Positions 18,001 to 26,480 of a DNA stretch of 64,000 nucleotides are shown in pieces (positions within the stretch are counted from its first letter, which is position 1; every line of letters begins with the position of its first letter). Under the pieces are notes generated by a model. That model did not search any database. It worked only from the letters and a program-made list of their open reading frames with translations, and was not told the DNA's origin. The DNA is from Haladaptatus sp. ZSTT2 (lineage in GTDB: Archaea > Halobacteriota > Halobacteria > Halobacteriales > Halococcaceae), in assembly GCF_037081775.1 (NCBI RefSeq), contig NZ_JBAMHQ010000001.1, positions 2,294,001 to 2,358,000 on the forward strand. The letters run 5' to 3'. The position numbers and the translations under genes are program-made.

Positions 18001-18646
18001 CATTGGCCGTTTAGAGCGGAAGATGGAGGCCTTAGAGCCGGTCAACATGCTCGCCATCGACGAGTACGACGAGGTCAAAGACAGCTTAGACGACCTCACT
18101 GACAAGAAGGGGACGCTCGTAGACGAACGAGAGGCCATCAACGACCGCATTGAGTCTTACGAATCCTTGAAAAAGGAGACGTTCATGGACGCCTTCTCGG
18201 ACATCAACGACAACTTCGAGGAGATTTTCGCAAGCCTCTCGCGTGGGTCTGGCACCTTGCATCTCGAAAACGAGGCCGACCCGTTCGACGGCGGCCTGAC
18301 GATGAAAGCCCAGCCGGGCGACAAGCCAATCCAGCGCCTCGATGCGATGTCGGGTGGGGAGAAATCGCTTACTGCGCTCGCGTTCATCTTCGCGCTTCAG
18401 CGCTACAACCCCGCGCCGTTCTACGCGCTCGACGAGGTGGACGCCTTCTTAGACGCGGTGAACGCCGACCTCGTCGGCGAGATGGTGGACGAACTCGCGG
18501 GCGACGCCCAGTTCGTCGTCGTCTCCCACCGCTCTGCGATGCTCGAACGCTCAGAGCGCGCCATCGGCGTCACGATGCACGATGACAACGTGAGCGTCGT
18601 GACTGGTATCGACCTGAGCAGTCAGGAGGTGCCCGCCGATGACTGA
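15074..18646 (+). CDS. smc: Chromosome segregation protein SMC
   Basis: 1190 residues, full length. Walker A GPNGSGKS at residues 31-38, two long coiled-coil arms (about 170-510 and 680-1020), a hinge at about 540-675 ending in the glycine-rich GAMTGGSSSGS, the ABC signature MSGGEKS near 1090, and Walker B ALDEVDAFLD near 1116. It forms the ATP-driven ring of the condensin complex with kleisin ScpA, whose gene overlaps its 3' end by 8 bases. An ScpB gene is not seen here. Confidence 0.97.
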   Translation: MHIKEIVLDNFKSFGRKTRIPFYEDFTTVSGPNGSGKSNIIDSVLFALGLARTRGIRAEKLTDLIYNPGDDGDARGDETREASVEVVLDNSERTLSRQQVVSAAGTENIGEVDDISIRRRVKETPENYYSYYYLNGRSVNLSDIQGLLAQAGITPEGYNVVMQGDVTGIIQMTPYERRGIIDEIAGVAEFDAKKDAAFEELEVVKDRIAEAELRIEEKQARLDQLKDERETALEYKGYREEKQEYVGYLKAAELEDKRAELAKTEKRIERHEKKLESLQSDLDEKQGRVLRLEEELETLNAEIETKGEDEQLRIKREIEEVKGEIARLEDAISAAEERIQEAEQRRREAFIQIDRKQETVDDVESEIRETKVAKASVVAEIQQHEANLAELQAEIDAVDTEYDEVKAELTEKREALEEAKTAKNATQREQDRLLDEARRRSNEQAEKQAEIETVREEVPALKAAVRDLEDELEKAKKNRENISQVVDDLKQQKRELQDELDEVEQQLRARQQEYAELNAHADESGDSSYGRAVTTILNGDLDGVHGTVGQLGGVSQQYATACETAAGGRLAHVVVGDDGIGQRCIEYLKRRNAGRATFLPINKMHTRRLPSVPNHDGVVDFAYNLVDFDKEYAGIFSYVLGDTLVVDSIETARDLMGDFRLVTLSGELVEKSGAMTGGSSSGSRYSFSKSGKGQLERVAEKIASLEDERRELNEEIRGVEERLDDARDRKTDATDQVRDIEADVERVQGELDSTDERIEALEARITEIESEREDVNEEMQSLEADLTAHDERIAEIESAIAELESELADSKIPQLTNEMDEIRASIEEYEAQQDKFDARLNELGLEKQYAEESIEDLHGEIESAQNKKADQQERIADLEGKIEDQHAVLEEKESQVEDLEDELADLKAEREELKGDLKAAKQTRDEAREKVSGVESKLDSAKSAADRLEWEVDELAAQVGEYDPEEIPDHDEVKRTIGRLERKMEALEPVNMLAIDEYDEVKDSLDDLTDKKGTLVDEREAINDRIESYESLKKETFMDAFSDINDNFEEIFASLSRGSGTLHLENEADPFDGGLTMKAQPGDKPIQRLDAMSGGEKSLTALAFIFALQRYNPAPFYALDEVDAFLDAVNADLVGEMVDELAGDAQFVVVSHRSAMLERSERAIGVTMHDDNVSVVTGIDLSSQEVPADD

Positions 18647-19469
18647 AGCCGAACCAAAGCCGATCATCGAAGAAGAGGCCCACGAAGAGCCGGTCGAACT
18701 GCTCGTACAGTTGGCAGAAGAGGGCGAAATCGAGCCGTGGGACATCGACATCGTGGAGGTCACAGACAAGTTCCTCGCCGCGCTCGACGAAGCCGACCTG
18801 CGCACCTCGGGACGGGCACTGTTCTACGCGAGCGTCCTCCTCCGAATGAAATCAGACGCGCTGCTCGAACCGGACGACCCGGAACCCGAAGAGGAGTGGG
18901 TCGAGCCGTGGGAAGCCCCGCCCGGTCAGGAACCCGAGTTCGACGGTCCCGACCCCATCGCCGGACTCGAAGCCGAGATGGAGCGCCGTCTCGACCGCAA
19001 ATCGGTGCGCGGCACGCCCCAGACACTCGACCAACTCGTGCGCGAACTGCGCGAGGCAGAGCGCGGAACGTGGTGGAAAGAGAGTCGCCAGTACGACACC
19101 TCGAACTCGCCAAAGGGCTTTCGTCGCGGCACGCAGACGCTCGACTATCGGTCGGCCGACGACTTCCGGATGGACGACGAACCGACCGAAGAGGAGGTCA
19201 CGGGCACGGCCCACACCGAACACATCGAAGAAGTCATCGACGACGTGTGGCTGATGCTCAAAGAGCAGTACGAACACGGCCGCACCGAAGTGCTGTTCGA
19301 GGAGGTTTCCACGGCAGGCGGTTCGCGGGTCACGACGTTCCTTGCGCTCTTGTTCATGGCACACCGTGGGCGGGTTCATCTGGAGCAAGAGGACATCTTC
19401 GGTGACCTCTGGATTCAGAATCCGTCGGCCGTTTCGACGGCGAGCGATGCGGTGGCGGAGACCGACTGA
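18639..19469 (+). CDS. scpA: Segregation and condensation protein ScpA (kleisin)
   Basis: 276 residues. N-terminal PVELLVQLAEEGEIEPWDIDIVEVTDKFL is the kleisin helix-turn region that binds the SMC neck, and the C-terminal winged helix (about 195-262: VSTAGGSRVTTFLALLFMAHRGRVHLEQED) binds the SMC head. The middle is long, charged and probably flexible. It overlaps smc by 8 bases, so translation is coupled. Confidence 0.93.
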   Translation: MTEAEPKPIIEEEAHEEPVELLVQLAEEGEIEPWDIDIVEVTDKFLAALDEADLRTSGRALFYASVLLRMKSDALLEPDDPEPEEEWVEPWEAPPGQEPEFDGPDPIAGLEAEMERRLDRKSVRGTPQTLDQLVRELREAERGTWWKESRQYDTSNSPKGFRRGTQTLDYRSADDFRMDDEPTEEEVTGTAHTEHIEEVIDDVWLMLKEQYEHGRTEVLFEEVSTAGGSRVTTFLALLFMAHRGRVHLEQEDIFGDLWIQNPSAVSTASDAVAETD

Positions 19470-19550
19470 AGCGGTTTTGTTGTTTTCGGTGTTCTCAGTG
19501 TAGAGTGGCGATACAATTATAATGGAAAACCATGTATGGTAATGTGTAGC

Positions 19551-19655
19551 ATGACTCCAACGAAACTTCAGGAACGGCTCAAAGAGACGGAAGGACGGGT
19601 TGACCACGACGAACTCCTCCGAGCGCTCACGTACGTGCGCCATACCCGTCGGTAA
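19551..19655 (+). CDS. Possible small protein of 34 residues
   Basis: ATG 19551 to TAA 19653-19655 encodes a short, charged, helix-prone peptide beginning MTPTKLQERLKETEG and ending HTRR. An in-frame ATG at 19542 would add three residues. Codon third positions are G/C-rich as in neighbouring genes. No family recognised. It lies between scpA and the convergent mtnP gene. Evidence is composition only. Confidence 0.35.
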   Translation: MTPTKLQERLKETEGRVDHDELLRALTYVRHTRR

Positions 19656-19697
19656 TACCCACTTTACAGCTGTCGAAAAACGCCGTGAGCGACGGCT

Positions 19698-20558
19698 TTA
19701 CAGGTAGTCGCCGACGAGCAGTTCGACGCGCTCGCGAGTTGCTGCTGGAATCGCCTCCGCTGGCGTGTTTATCGTGCCTTCGAGCGCCGTGTGCGCGCCA
19801 CATTCGAAGTCCTCGGGGAGCGTGCGGATGGCTTCCTCGACCGTGCGCTTGATGGCTTCTTGATTCTTTGCTGCGTTCTCTAAGACTTCGGCGAGCGTGA
19901 CTTCGTGGTCTTTTTTCCACACGTCGTAGTCGGTGACGCCGGCGACGGTGGCGTAGGCGATTTCGGCTTCGCGGGCGAGTTTGGCTTCTGGAATCGAGGT
20001 CATCCCAACCACATCCCAGCCCTGTGCGCGGTAGAACTCGGATTCTGCGCGCGTCGAGTACTGTGGGCCTTCGATGCAGACGTAGGTGCCGCCCTCTTGG
20101 ACGTTGGCGTTCGTGACTTCTTTCGCTGCCGCAGAGAGGTGGCTCACGAGTTCGGGGCTGTACGGTTCGGTGATGGGCTGGTGGACGACGATGCCGTCGC
20201 CGAAGAAGGTGGATTTCCGGTGTTTCGTCCGGTCGAAAATCTGGTTCGGGACGACGAGCGTGCCCGGGTGCAGGCTCGATTTCAGGCTGCCGACCGCGTT
20301 GCTCGCGAGGATGTACTTCACGCCGAGTTTTTTGAACGCATAGATGTTCGCGCGGTAGGGCAGATGCGTCGGTGAGCGACCGTGTTTCGAGCCGTGGCGC
20401 GGGAGGAAGGCAACTTCGCGGCCGGTGTCGCCGAACTCCCCGATGGTGACGGGTGCGCTTGGTTCGCCATACGGCGTCTCGACAACCTCCTCGCGGGTGT
20501 TTTCGAGCGGGAGGGCTTCGTAGATTCCACTGCCGCCGATAAAGCCAATCATAGACAA
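19698..20558 (-). CDS. mtnP: S-methyl-5'-thioadenosine phosphorylase
   Basis: 286 residues from ATG 20558 (a second ATG, 20552, begins MIGFIGGSG). The phosphate-binding GGSGIYEAL at the N-terminus, LPRHGSKHGRSPTHLPYRAN, VCIEGPQYSTRAES and GMTSIPEAKLAREAEI are the PNP/MTAP family blocks. It splits methylthioadenosine with phosphate to adenine and 5-methylthioribose-1-phosphate, recycling the by-product of polyamine and other SAM-using reactions. The upstream gene on the same strand encodes a purine-type phosphoribosyltransferase that could use the released base. Confidence 0.92.
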   Translation of the reverse strand: MSMIGFIGGSGIYEALPLENTREEVVETPYGEPSAPVTIGEFGDTGREVAFLPRHGSKHGRSPTHLPYRANIYAFKKLGVKYILASNAVGSLKSSLHPGTLVVPNQIFDRTKHRKSTFFGDGIVVHQPITEPYSPELVSHLSAAAKEVTNANVQEGGTYVCIEGPQYSTRAESEFYRAQGWDVVGMTSIPEAKLAREAEIAYATVAGVTDYDVWKKDHEVTLAEVLENAAKNQEAIKRTVEEAIRTLPEDFECGAHTALEGTINTPAEAIPAATRERVELLVGDYL

Positions 20559-20594
20559 AACTTCTCGACCCCGCCACCTAAGAATTCCGAGACG

Positions 20595-21290
20595 CTACTC
20601 TGTGAGCGTCCACTCGCCCTGCCCGACCGATGCGATGACGCCGCGGCGGTTCATCTCACCGAGGACTTCGTTCAGGCGATTTGGCTGGGCGATTTCCATC
20701 TCGATGCGGTCTACTTCGTGGTAGTGTTTGAGGAAGTGGCGGATGTCCTCTTGGGTATAGCTGTCCTGTCCGGCTTTCTCCATCACACCGCTCGTGAGGT
20801 CAATCATGTCCTCTATGAAGTTCCACGGGTAGACGACCCACGCCCACTCTTCGAGTTTTTCGCCAACGAAATCCGGCTCGAACTCGCTCGTCCCGAGCAG
20901 TTGGAGGGTTGCGGTGCGGACCTCGCCGGGGTTGCGGTCGCGGACGTACTCGTCTGCGCGCTTGATGGAGCCGCCCGTGTCCGCGATGTCGTCGATGATG
21001 AGCACGTCTTTGCCTTCGACGGAGCCTTCCGGCATGGGATAGCGCACTTCGGGGCTGCCCGATTTCTGGGCGGTGCCGACGTAGTGTTCCATCTTGAGGC
21101 TCGTGAGGTCGTCAAGCCCGAGGAAGTCACAGATACAGCGCCCGGCGAACCAGCCACCGCGGGCGAGTGCGACGACCACGTCCGGCTCGAAGTTCGCGGC
21201 TTTGACCTCGTTGCTGACCTCTCTACAGAGGCCATAGATGTATTCCCAATTCGTGATGGTGCACTTGAATTCGTCCGGCAGGTCGCCCAT
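20595..21290 (-). CDS. Purine-type phosphoribosyltransferase
   Basis: 231 residues. The PRPP-binding loop VLIIDDIADTGGS near residue 100 and the N-terminal VVALARGGWFAGRCICDFL are diagnostic of type I phosphoribosyltransferases. The sequence is closest in style to archaeal hypoxanthine/xanthine-guanine transferases with a C-terminal extension of about 70 residues. It probably salvages a purine base. It precedes mtnP by 36 bases on the same strand. Exact base specificity is not readable. Confidence 0.85.
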   Translation of the reverse strand: MGDLPDEFKCTITNWEYIYGLCREVSNEVKAANFEPDVVVALARGGWFAGRCICDFLGLDDLTSLKMEHYVGTAQKSGSPEVRYPMPEGSVEGKDVLIIDDIADTGGSIKRADEYVRDRNPGEVRTATLQLLGTSEFEPDFVGEKLEEWAWVVYPWNFIEDMIDLTSGVMEKAGQDSYTQEDIRHFLKHYHEVDRIEMEIAQPNRLNEVLGEMNRRGVIASVGQGEWTLTE

Positions 21291-21384
21291 ACTAGATGTT
21301 CACCACCACGTCGGAGGTGGCGCGGACAATTAAGTGGTATGAAAGCGCTCAGCGGGGTGCGTGCCAGCGCGAAAAAACGGGGAC

Positions 21385-21549
21385 TCAGACGATAGATCGG
21401 CCACCACGAGCGTGGCAGTTCGGGCATTCGACCTTCGCCATGTGTTGTTCGGGCGATTCGAACTCGGTGTCGCATTCGAGACACCGATACGAGTAGGTTT
21501 TCTCCTCGCCTCCCGGGACGAGGCCTTTTATCTTGTCTGTGAGGCTCAT
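21385..21549 (-). CDS. Small zinc-ribbon protein (54 residues)
   Basis: MSLTDKIKGLVPG start at 21549, then YRCLECDTEFESPE and ECPNCHARGG: two CxxC pairs about 20 residues apart, a one-finger zinc ribbon of the FmdB/CPxCG type. Haloarchaea carry many such very short zinc proteins, some involved in stress or motility responses; the role here is unknown. A start far upstream in the same frame would create an unlikely N-terminus and is rejected. Confidence 0.7.
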   Translation of the reverse strand: MSLTDKIKGLVPGGEEKTYSYRCLECDTEFESPEQHMAKVECPNCHARGGRSIV

Positions 21550-21658
21550 ACGGCTGTCCTCGACAAAATTGCGTGCTGAAATACAATAAAGAAAATGGCC
21601 GTTTTTTTGGACTGTCCCCGTCGGAGACTTGATAGGCGGGGCCGCCAACGGGTGAGCT

Positions 21659-22558
21659 ATGGAGACACGCCGCGCGCTACAGGTGGACGCCTTTACCGAC
21701 GAACCGCTCACGGGTAACGCAGCCGGGGTCGTCCCCGACGCAGACGGTCTTTCTGACGGCCAGATGCAGGCTATCGCCCGCGAGTTCAACCAAAGCGAGA
21801 CGGCGTTCGTCCTCTCGACGGGGAGCGCAGACCGACGGGTGCGTTATTTCACGCCGAAACAGGAAATCGACCTCTGTGGCCACGCCACGATTGCGATGCA
21901 CGCTGCTCTCGCTGAAAACGGCGACCTCGACGTGGGCGACCATACGCTCGAAACGAACGTCGGCGTCCTCGACATTACTGTTGAGGAAGACAGCACTGTC
22001 TGGATGACCCAAGGCCAACCTGCGATTCGTGAAGTGGACGTAGACCCCGCCGAGGTGGCAGACGCCCTCGGTATCGACCCGGCGGCGCTCACAGACATCG
22101 AAGACGAACTGCCACTCGCGCGGGCGACGACCGGCTTGCCGTTTCTCATTGTCCCTGTCACCTTCTTAGAACAGCTCGGACAGGCAGACCCGGACATGGC
22201 GGCGGTTGAGCAACTCAGCGAGGAAGTGGACGTGACCGGCATCTACGCCTTCACGTTCGACGTACTCTCTGCGCAGGCGACGCTCCACGGCCGAATGTTC
22301 GCGCCGCGCGCAGGCATTCCAGAAGACCCCGTGACGGGCACCGCGAGTGGCGCGACGGGCGCGTATCTGCGACACTTTGGTGCGTTCGACACGATGCCCG
22401 ACGAGATGCTGTTCGAGCAGGGGCACTTCGTCTCGCGGCCGGGTACGGTGCGCGTGCGCGTCGGTGACAAGATTCAGGTTGGCGGGCGCGCCGTGACGTC
22501 ATTCGACGGGTCGGTCGTGGTTCCCACGCTCGACGAAGACGAGATTCTCGAAGCCTGA
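21659..22558 (+). CDS. PhzF family isomerase/epimerase
   Basis: 299 residues. QVDAFTDEPLTGNAAGVV at the N-terminus, the catalytic glutamate in FNQSETAFV near residue 46, DLCGHATIAMHA near 75 and, in the C-terminal half, EDPVTGTASGATGAYL are the PhzF blocks. The two-domain fold resembles diaminopimelate epimerase; members isomerise small hydrophobic or amino-acid-like compounds. No phenazine genes are present, so the substrate is unknown. Stands alone. Confidence 0.9.
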   Translation: METRRALQVDAFTDEPLTGNAAGVVPDADGLSDGQMQAIAREFNQSETAFVLSTGSADRRVRYFTPKQEIDLCGHATIAMHAALAENGDLDVGDHTLETNVGVLDITVEEDSTVWMTQGQPAIREVDVDPAEVADALGIDPAALTDIEDELPLARATTGLPFLIVPVTFLEQLGQADPDMAAVEQLSEEVDVTGIYAFTFDVLSAQATLHGRMFAPRAGIPEDPVTGTASGATGAYLRHFGAFDTMPDEMLFEQGHFVSRPGTVRVRVGDKIQVGGRAVTSFDGSVVVPTLDEDEILEA

Positions 22559-22660
22559 ATCCTGTCAGTTTATCGCAACTGAGGAGGCGGATTCCGTCTG
22601 CGAACTTTGCTCAAACCCGCAGTTCATGCTACGTTATCTCATCCATAAGAGCCGGAACCT

Positions 22661-22670
22661 TCTTTATCGC
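22661..22670 (+). promoter_or_regulatory. ppsA promoter
   Basis: TCTTTATCGC is a haloarchaeal-type TATA element. It predicts a transcript start near 22690, just before ATG 22697, and therefore supports the shorter ppsA start over ATG 22688. Confidence 0.5.
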
Positions 22671-22696
22671 ACTTAGTCAGCATATGGATGAAGATA

Positions 22697-24970
22697 ATGC
22701 CTGTACTCTGGCTGGACGAAATCAGGGCTGATGACCTCGAATCCGTGGGTGGCAAGGGCGCGTCCCTTGGTGAGCTTACGAATGCGGGGCTTCCCGTACC
22801 CCCGGGATTCGTCGTAACGGCGGGTACGTACCGAACATTTATCGAAGAAACCGGCATCGACGAGGAGCTGTTCGAAGCAGTTGACGTCGATGCCGATGAT
22901 TCGAAAGCACTCGCGGAAGCCGCACAGCACGCGAGCGACCTCATTCTCAAGACCGAGATGCCCGACGACCTCCGCGAGGAGATCCTCGACGCATACCGGA
23001 ATCTTGGAGAGGGGGATTCGTTCGTTGCGGTGCGCTCGTCTGCGACCGCAGAAGACCTGCCTGATGCGAGTTTCGCGGGCCAACAGGAGACTTTCCTCAA
23101 CATCCGGGAAGACGAACTCCTCGATAAGGTTCGCGAGTGCTGGGCCTCGCTGTTTACCCAGCGGGCGATTTACTACCGGCAACAGCAGGGCTTCGAACAC
23201 GATGTGGTGAACATCGCGGTCGTCGTCCAGCAGATGGTCGATTCTGAGAAAAGTGGCGTCCTCTTTACGAGCCACCCTTCGACTGGCGACCCGCGCGTCA
23301 TCATCGAAGCCGCGTGGGGGCTTGGCGAAGCGGTCGTCTCCGGGTCTGTCTCTCCTGACAACTACGTCGTAGACCGCAAATCCGGCGAGGTCGAGGAAGT
23401 CACCATCGCGGACAAGAAAATCAAGTGCATCAAAGACCCAGAGACGGGCCACACCATCGAAACGGAAGTCGAAGACGACCTCCGAACGAAGCGCGTCTTA
23501 ACCGAGAGCGAAATCGAGCGCCTCGTCGAACTCGGTGAAATCGTCGAAGCCCACTACGACACGCCACAAGACGTCGAATGGGCCATCGTTGACGGCGAAG
23601 CGTTCATGCTGCAATCACGCCCCATCACGACCATCTCGAAGGAGGCCGCGAAAGCCAGCACCGACGGCAACGGGACGGCCACACAGAAACACAAAGACAG
23701 CGTCATCTTGAACGGGCTCGGGGCCAGCCCCGGAATCGCCAGTGGCAAGGTGCGCATCGTCCGCAAGCTCGACCAGCTCGACAAGGTCGGCGAAGGCGAC
23801 ATCATCGTCGCCGAGATGACGACGCCCGACATGGTGCCTGCGATGAAGCGCGCGGCGGGTATCATCACGGACGAAGGCGGCATGACGAGTCACGCCGCCA
23901 TCGTTTCGCGCGAACTCGGTGTCCCTGCCGTCGTCGGAACGGGAAGCGCCTCGCGCGAACTCTCTGACGACCAAGTCGTCACCATCGACGGCGACAAGGG
24001 CACCATCCGCGAGGGCGGTGCAGCGGACAAGGCACAGGAGCGCGACCCAATCGAGGAAGCCCGACCGAAGACGCCGGTCAAGCCGATGACGGCGACCGAA
24101 GTGAAGGTCAATGTCTCCATCCCCGAAGCCGCCCCACGCGCCGCCGCGACGGGTGCAGACGGGGTTGGTCTGCTTCGGCTCGAACACATGATTCTCTCGA
24201 CGGGCAAGACGCCAGCGCGCTACATCGAAGACCACGGCGAGGACGCCTACGTCCAGGAAATCGTCGAGGGCGTCCGCGGGGTCGCAGACGAGTTCTACCC
24301 GCGTCCGGTTCGCGTCCGCACTTTAGACGCCCCGACCGACGAGTTCCGTCAGTTGCAGGGCGGCGAAGACGAGCCGAACGAACACAACCCGATGCTCGGG
24401 TATCGTGGCATCCGCCGCAGCTTAGACCGACCTGAGGTTTTCGAACACGAACTCACCGCCTTCCGTCAGCTCTACGAGATGGGCTACGACAACGTCGAAA
24501 TCATGTTCCCGCTCGTCAACGACGCAGAGGACGTGGTGAAGGCGAAGAACCTGATGGAGGGTGCAGGTATCGACCCACGCAAGCGCACGTGGGGCGTCAT
24601 GATTGAGACGCCAGCGAGCGCGCTGTGCATCGAGGAACTCGCCCAAGCGGGCATCAAGTTCGCCTCCTTCGGGACGAACGACCTCACCCAGTACACGCTC
24701 GCAGTTGACCGCAACAACGAGCGCGTCGCAGACCGCTTCGACGAACTCCACCCGGCGGTTCTCAAGCTTATCGGCCAGACCATCGAGACGTGCCGCGACT
24801 ACGGCGTGAAGACGAGCATCTGCGGGCAGGCCGGTTCGAAGCCACAGATGGTTCGCTTCCTCGTCAACAAGGGTGTCAGTTCCATCAGCGCGAACATCGA
24901 CGCCGTCCGCGACGTGCAACACGAGGTAAAGCGCGTCGAACAGCAACTCCTGCTCGATTCGGTCCGGTAA
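22697..24970 (+). CDS. ppsA: Phosphoenolpyruvate synthase
   Basis: 757 residues from ATG 22697. ATP-grasp N-terminal domain with GGKGASLGEL and RSSATAEDLPDASFAGQQET; central swivelling domain with the phosphohistidine in GGMTSHAAIVSRELG near residue 399; C-terminal TIM barrel with FGTNDLTQYTL and the acid/base cysteine in CGQAG near 708. It makes PEP from pyruvate, ATP and water for gluconeogenesis. T-run 24983-24988 after the stop is a plausible terminator. Pyruvate kinase, the reverse direction, is encoded 5 kb downstream. Confidence 0.95.
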   Translation: MPVLWLDEIRADDLESVGGKGASLGELTNAGLPVPPGFVVTAGTYRTFIEETGIDEELFEAVDVDADDSKALAEAAQHASDLILKTEMPDDLREEILDAYRNLGEGDSFVAVRSSATAEDLPDASFAGQQETFLNIREDELLDKVRECWASLFTQRAIYYRQQQGFEHDVVNIAVVVQQMVDSEKSGVLFTSHPSTGDPRVIIEAAWGLGEAVVSGSVSPDNYVVDRKSGEVEEVTIADKKIKCIKDPETGHTIETEVEDDLRTKRVLTESEIERLVELGEIVEAHYDTPQDVEWAIVDGEAFMLQSRPITTISKEAAKASTDGNGTATQKHKDSVILNGLGASPGIASGKVRIVRKLDQLDKVGEGDIIVAEMTTPDMVPAMKRAAGIITDEGGMTSHAAIVSRELGVPAVVGTGSASRELSDDQVVTIDGDKGTIREGGAADKAQERDPIEEARPKTPVKPMTATEVKVNVSIPEAAPRAAATGADGVGLLRLEHMILSTGKTPARYIEDHGEDAYVQEIVEGVRGVADEFYPRPVRVRTLDAPTDEFRQLQGGEDEPNEHNPMLGYRGIRRSLDRPEVFEHELTAFRQLYEMGYDNVEIMFPLVNDAEDVVKAKNLMEGAGIDPRKRTWGVMIETPASALCIEELAQAGIKFASFGTNDLTQYTLAVDRNNERVADRFDELHPAVLKLIGQTIETCRDYGVKTSICGQAGSKPQMVRFLVNKGVSSISANIDAVRDVQHEVKRVEQQLLLDSVR

Positions 24971-24980
24971 GCGAACGGAG

Positions 24981-24989
24981 TCTTTTTTC
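24981..24989 (+). terminator. T-run terminator after ppsA
   Basis: Six consecutive T at 24983-24988, 13 bases past the ppsA stop and 26 bases before the next gene; archaeal intrinsic termination uses such U-tracts without a required hairpin. Confidence 0.4.
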
Positions 24990-25013
24990 ACACCCCGCCA
25001 CAGACCTGAGCGC

Positions 25014-25766
25014 ATGCAACGGACAGCGACAACGCTCGCGCTCGTCGCGCTCGTCGCGCTCGCGGGGTGTTCACTCCCGTTTGCGGGGAGTGACGCGCCC
25101 GGTGCGGGCGATGCGACAACCGCACCCGGCGTGACCGCGGAGGGAATCACCAACGAAACGGCGCTGTTAGCGGCGCACGTAGACGCCTTAGGAGCCCAGA
25201 GCTACGAAACCGATATCGTCATCAACGGCACCATCATCCGCGAGGAGCAGTCTGTCGAGTTCTCGCGCCACCAACAGGTGCTCGTCGCTGAAGGTTACTC
25301 GCCGTATCAGTATCGCGTGACCGAAACCGCCGGGGCGTCTACGGCGCAGTTCGACGTGTGGGCAAACGAGAGTGCCCAGTTCGTCCGCGTCCAGAGCGGC
25401 GGTAACACCCAGTATCAGCGCGGCAACCCACAACCGCCTGCGAGTCTCGCAAGCGCGTCGTTCATCGACACCTTCGTCGACGACAGCTACACCGTCGAGA
25501 GCACGAAGGAAGAAGACGGGCACACGTACACGACGGTCACCACGGACACCGCACCGGACAATGTGACGAACCTCGTGCAGGGCGCATCAGACGTGTCCAA
25601 CTTCGAGGGGACCATCATCGTCACCGAAGACGGCCGCGTCCACGCCATGTCCATCACGATGGAGTACATGCTGAACGGGTCGAAAGAGACGATGACCGTC
25701 GAGTATCAACTCATCCAGAACGGCGCTCCAGTCGAAAAGCCGTCGTGGGTCTCCGGAGGCGAATAG
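25014..25766 (+). CDS. Haloarchaeal lipoprotein, unknown function (DUF7537-like)
   Basis: 250 residues. A short signal peptide ends in the lipobox LAGC (Cys19), so the protein is probably lipid-anchored on the outside. After a linker rich in Gly, Ala and Thr, the rest is a beta-rich domain (about 45-240) with a pattern recalling LolA/LppX-type lipoprotein folds (sequence like YETDIVINGTIIREEQSVEF). No catalytic motif. The acidic, Thr/Asn-rich surface fits a salt-exposed protein. Confidence 0.8.
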   Translation: MQRTATTLALVALVALAGCSLPFAGSDAPGAGDATTAPGVTAEGITNETALLAAHVDALGAQSYETDIVINGTIIREEQSVEFSRHQQVLVAEGYSPYQYRVTETAGASTAQFDVWANESAQFVRVQSGGNTQYQRGNPQPPASLASASFIDTFVDDSYTVESTKEEDGHTYTTVTTDTAPDNVTNLVQGASDVSNFEGTIIVTEDGRVHAMSITMEYMLNGSKETMTVEYQLIQNGAPVEKPSWVSGGE

Positions 25767-25870
25767 GCTAGTATGTCGTAAATTTGACTCCTGTATATGT
25801 GGTAGGGTGTACCACGATTTCTCGTGCCGTTCCCTCAAGACTTAGGTTCGCTGGGTTCTGACCAACGAGT

Positions 25871-26437
25871 GTGTCACCCGTTGCACTGGTGTCTGTCATC
25901 GAACTTTCCCTCTCCGTCGATGGCTTCTTCCATGCATTAGAACAGGCCGTTCAGACTGCGACGGGACCGCTCGGCCTCTTTATCATCGCGCTGTACTCGT
26001 TTCTCATTGCGATTGTCCTCCCGCTACCGAGCGAAGTCGTCCTCGGCGCGCCACTTGAACTTGGTCTGCCTCACTCGGTCGAACTCGGACTCATTATCTT
26101 AGTCAGCGGGCTTGGGAAAGCCGCAGGGAGCGTGTTCGCCTTCCACATCGGTCATCAGGCGAAGCAAGCCGGGCCAATCGTTCGTGCGCTTGAACGCTCC
26201 GGTATCGACATCGTCGCGTGGTCTGAGCGGCGCATCGTCGCGCTCGCCAAACGCTTCGGGTTCGTCGGCCTTGCCCTCGCGCTGTCCGTGCCCGGCTTCC
26301 CGGACACCCTCTCGATTTACGCATTCACCGTTTTAGAAGAGGACTACGTGAAGTTCGCCGCGGCCACGTTTGCGGGGAGCGTCGGGCGATTGTTGTTCAC
26401 CCTCGGCGTCCTCGGGGCGTTCTCATCAGTGTTCTAA
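25871..26437 (+). CDS. DedA/VTT family membrane protein
   Basis: 188 residues, GTG at 25871 (a second GTG at 25889). Four to five hydrophobic segments. The VTT/DedA core is visible: LPLPSEVVLGAPLELGLP in the first re-entrant region and LVSGLGKAAGSVFAFHIGHQA, then VGLALALSVPGFPDTLSIYAF and a final helix. Bacterial and eukaryotic relatives act in lipid scrambling or undecaprenyl-phosphate recycling; in archaea the substrate is not known. Confidence 0.8.
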   Translation: MSPVALVSVIELSLSVDGFFHALEQAVQTATGPLGLFIIALYSFLIAIVLPLPSEVVLGAPLELGLPHSVELGLIILVSGLGKAAGSVFAFHIGHQAKQAGPIVRALERSGIDIVAWSERRIVALAKRFGFVGLALALSVPGFPDTLSIYAFTVLEEDYVKFAAATFAGSVGRLLFTLGVLGAFSSVF

Positions 26438-26480
26438 CAAAACCATACGCTTAGGCTCTGAGGCGGCGAATTTCACTACT

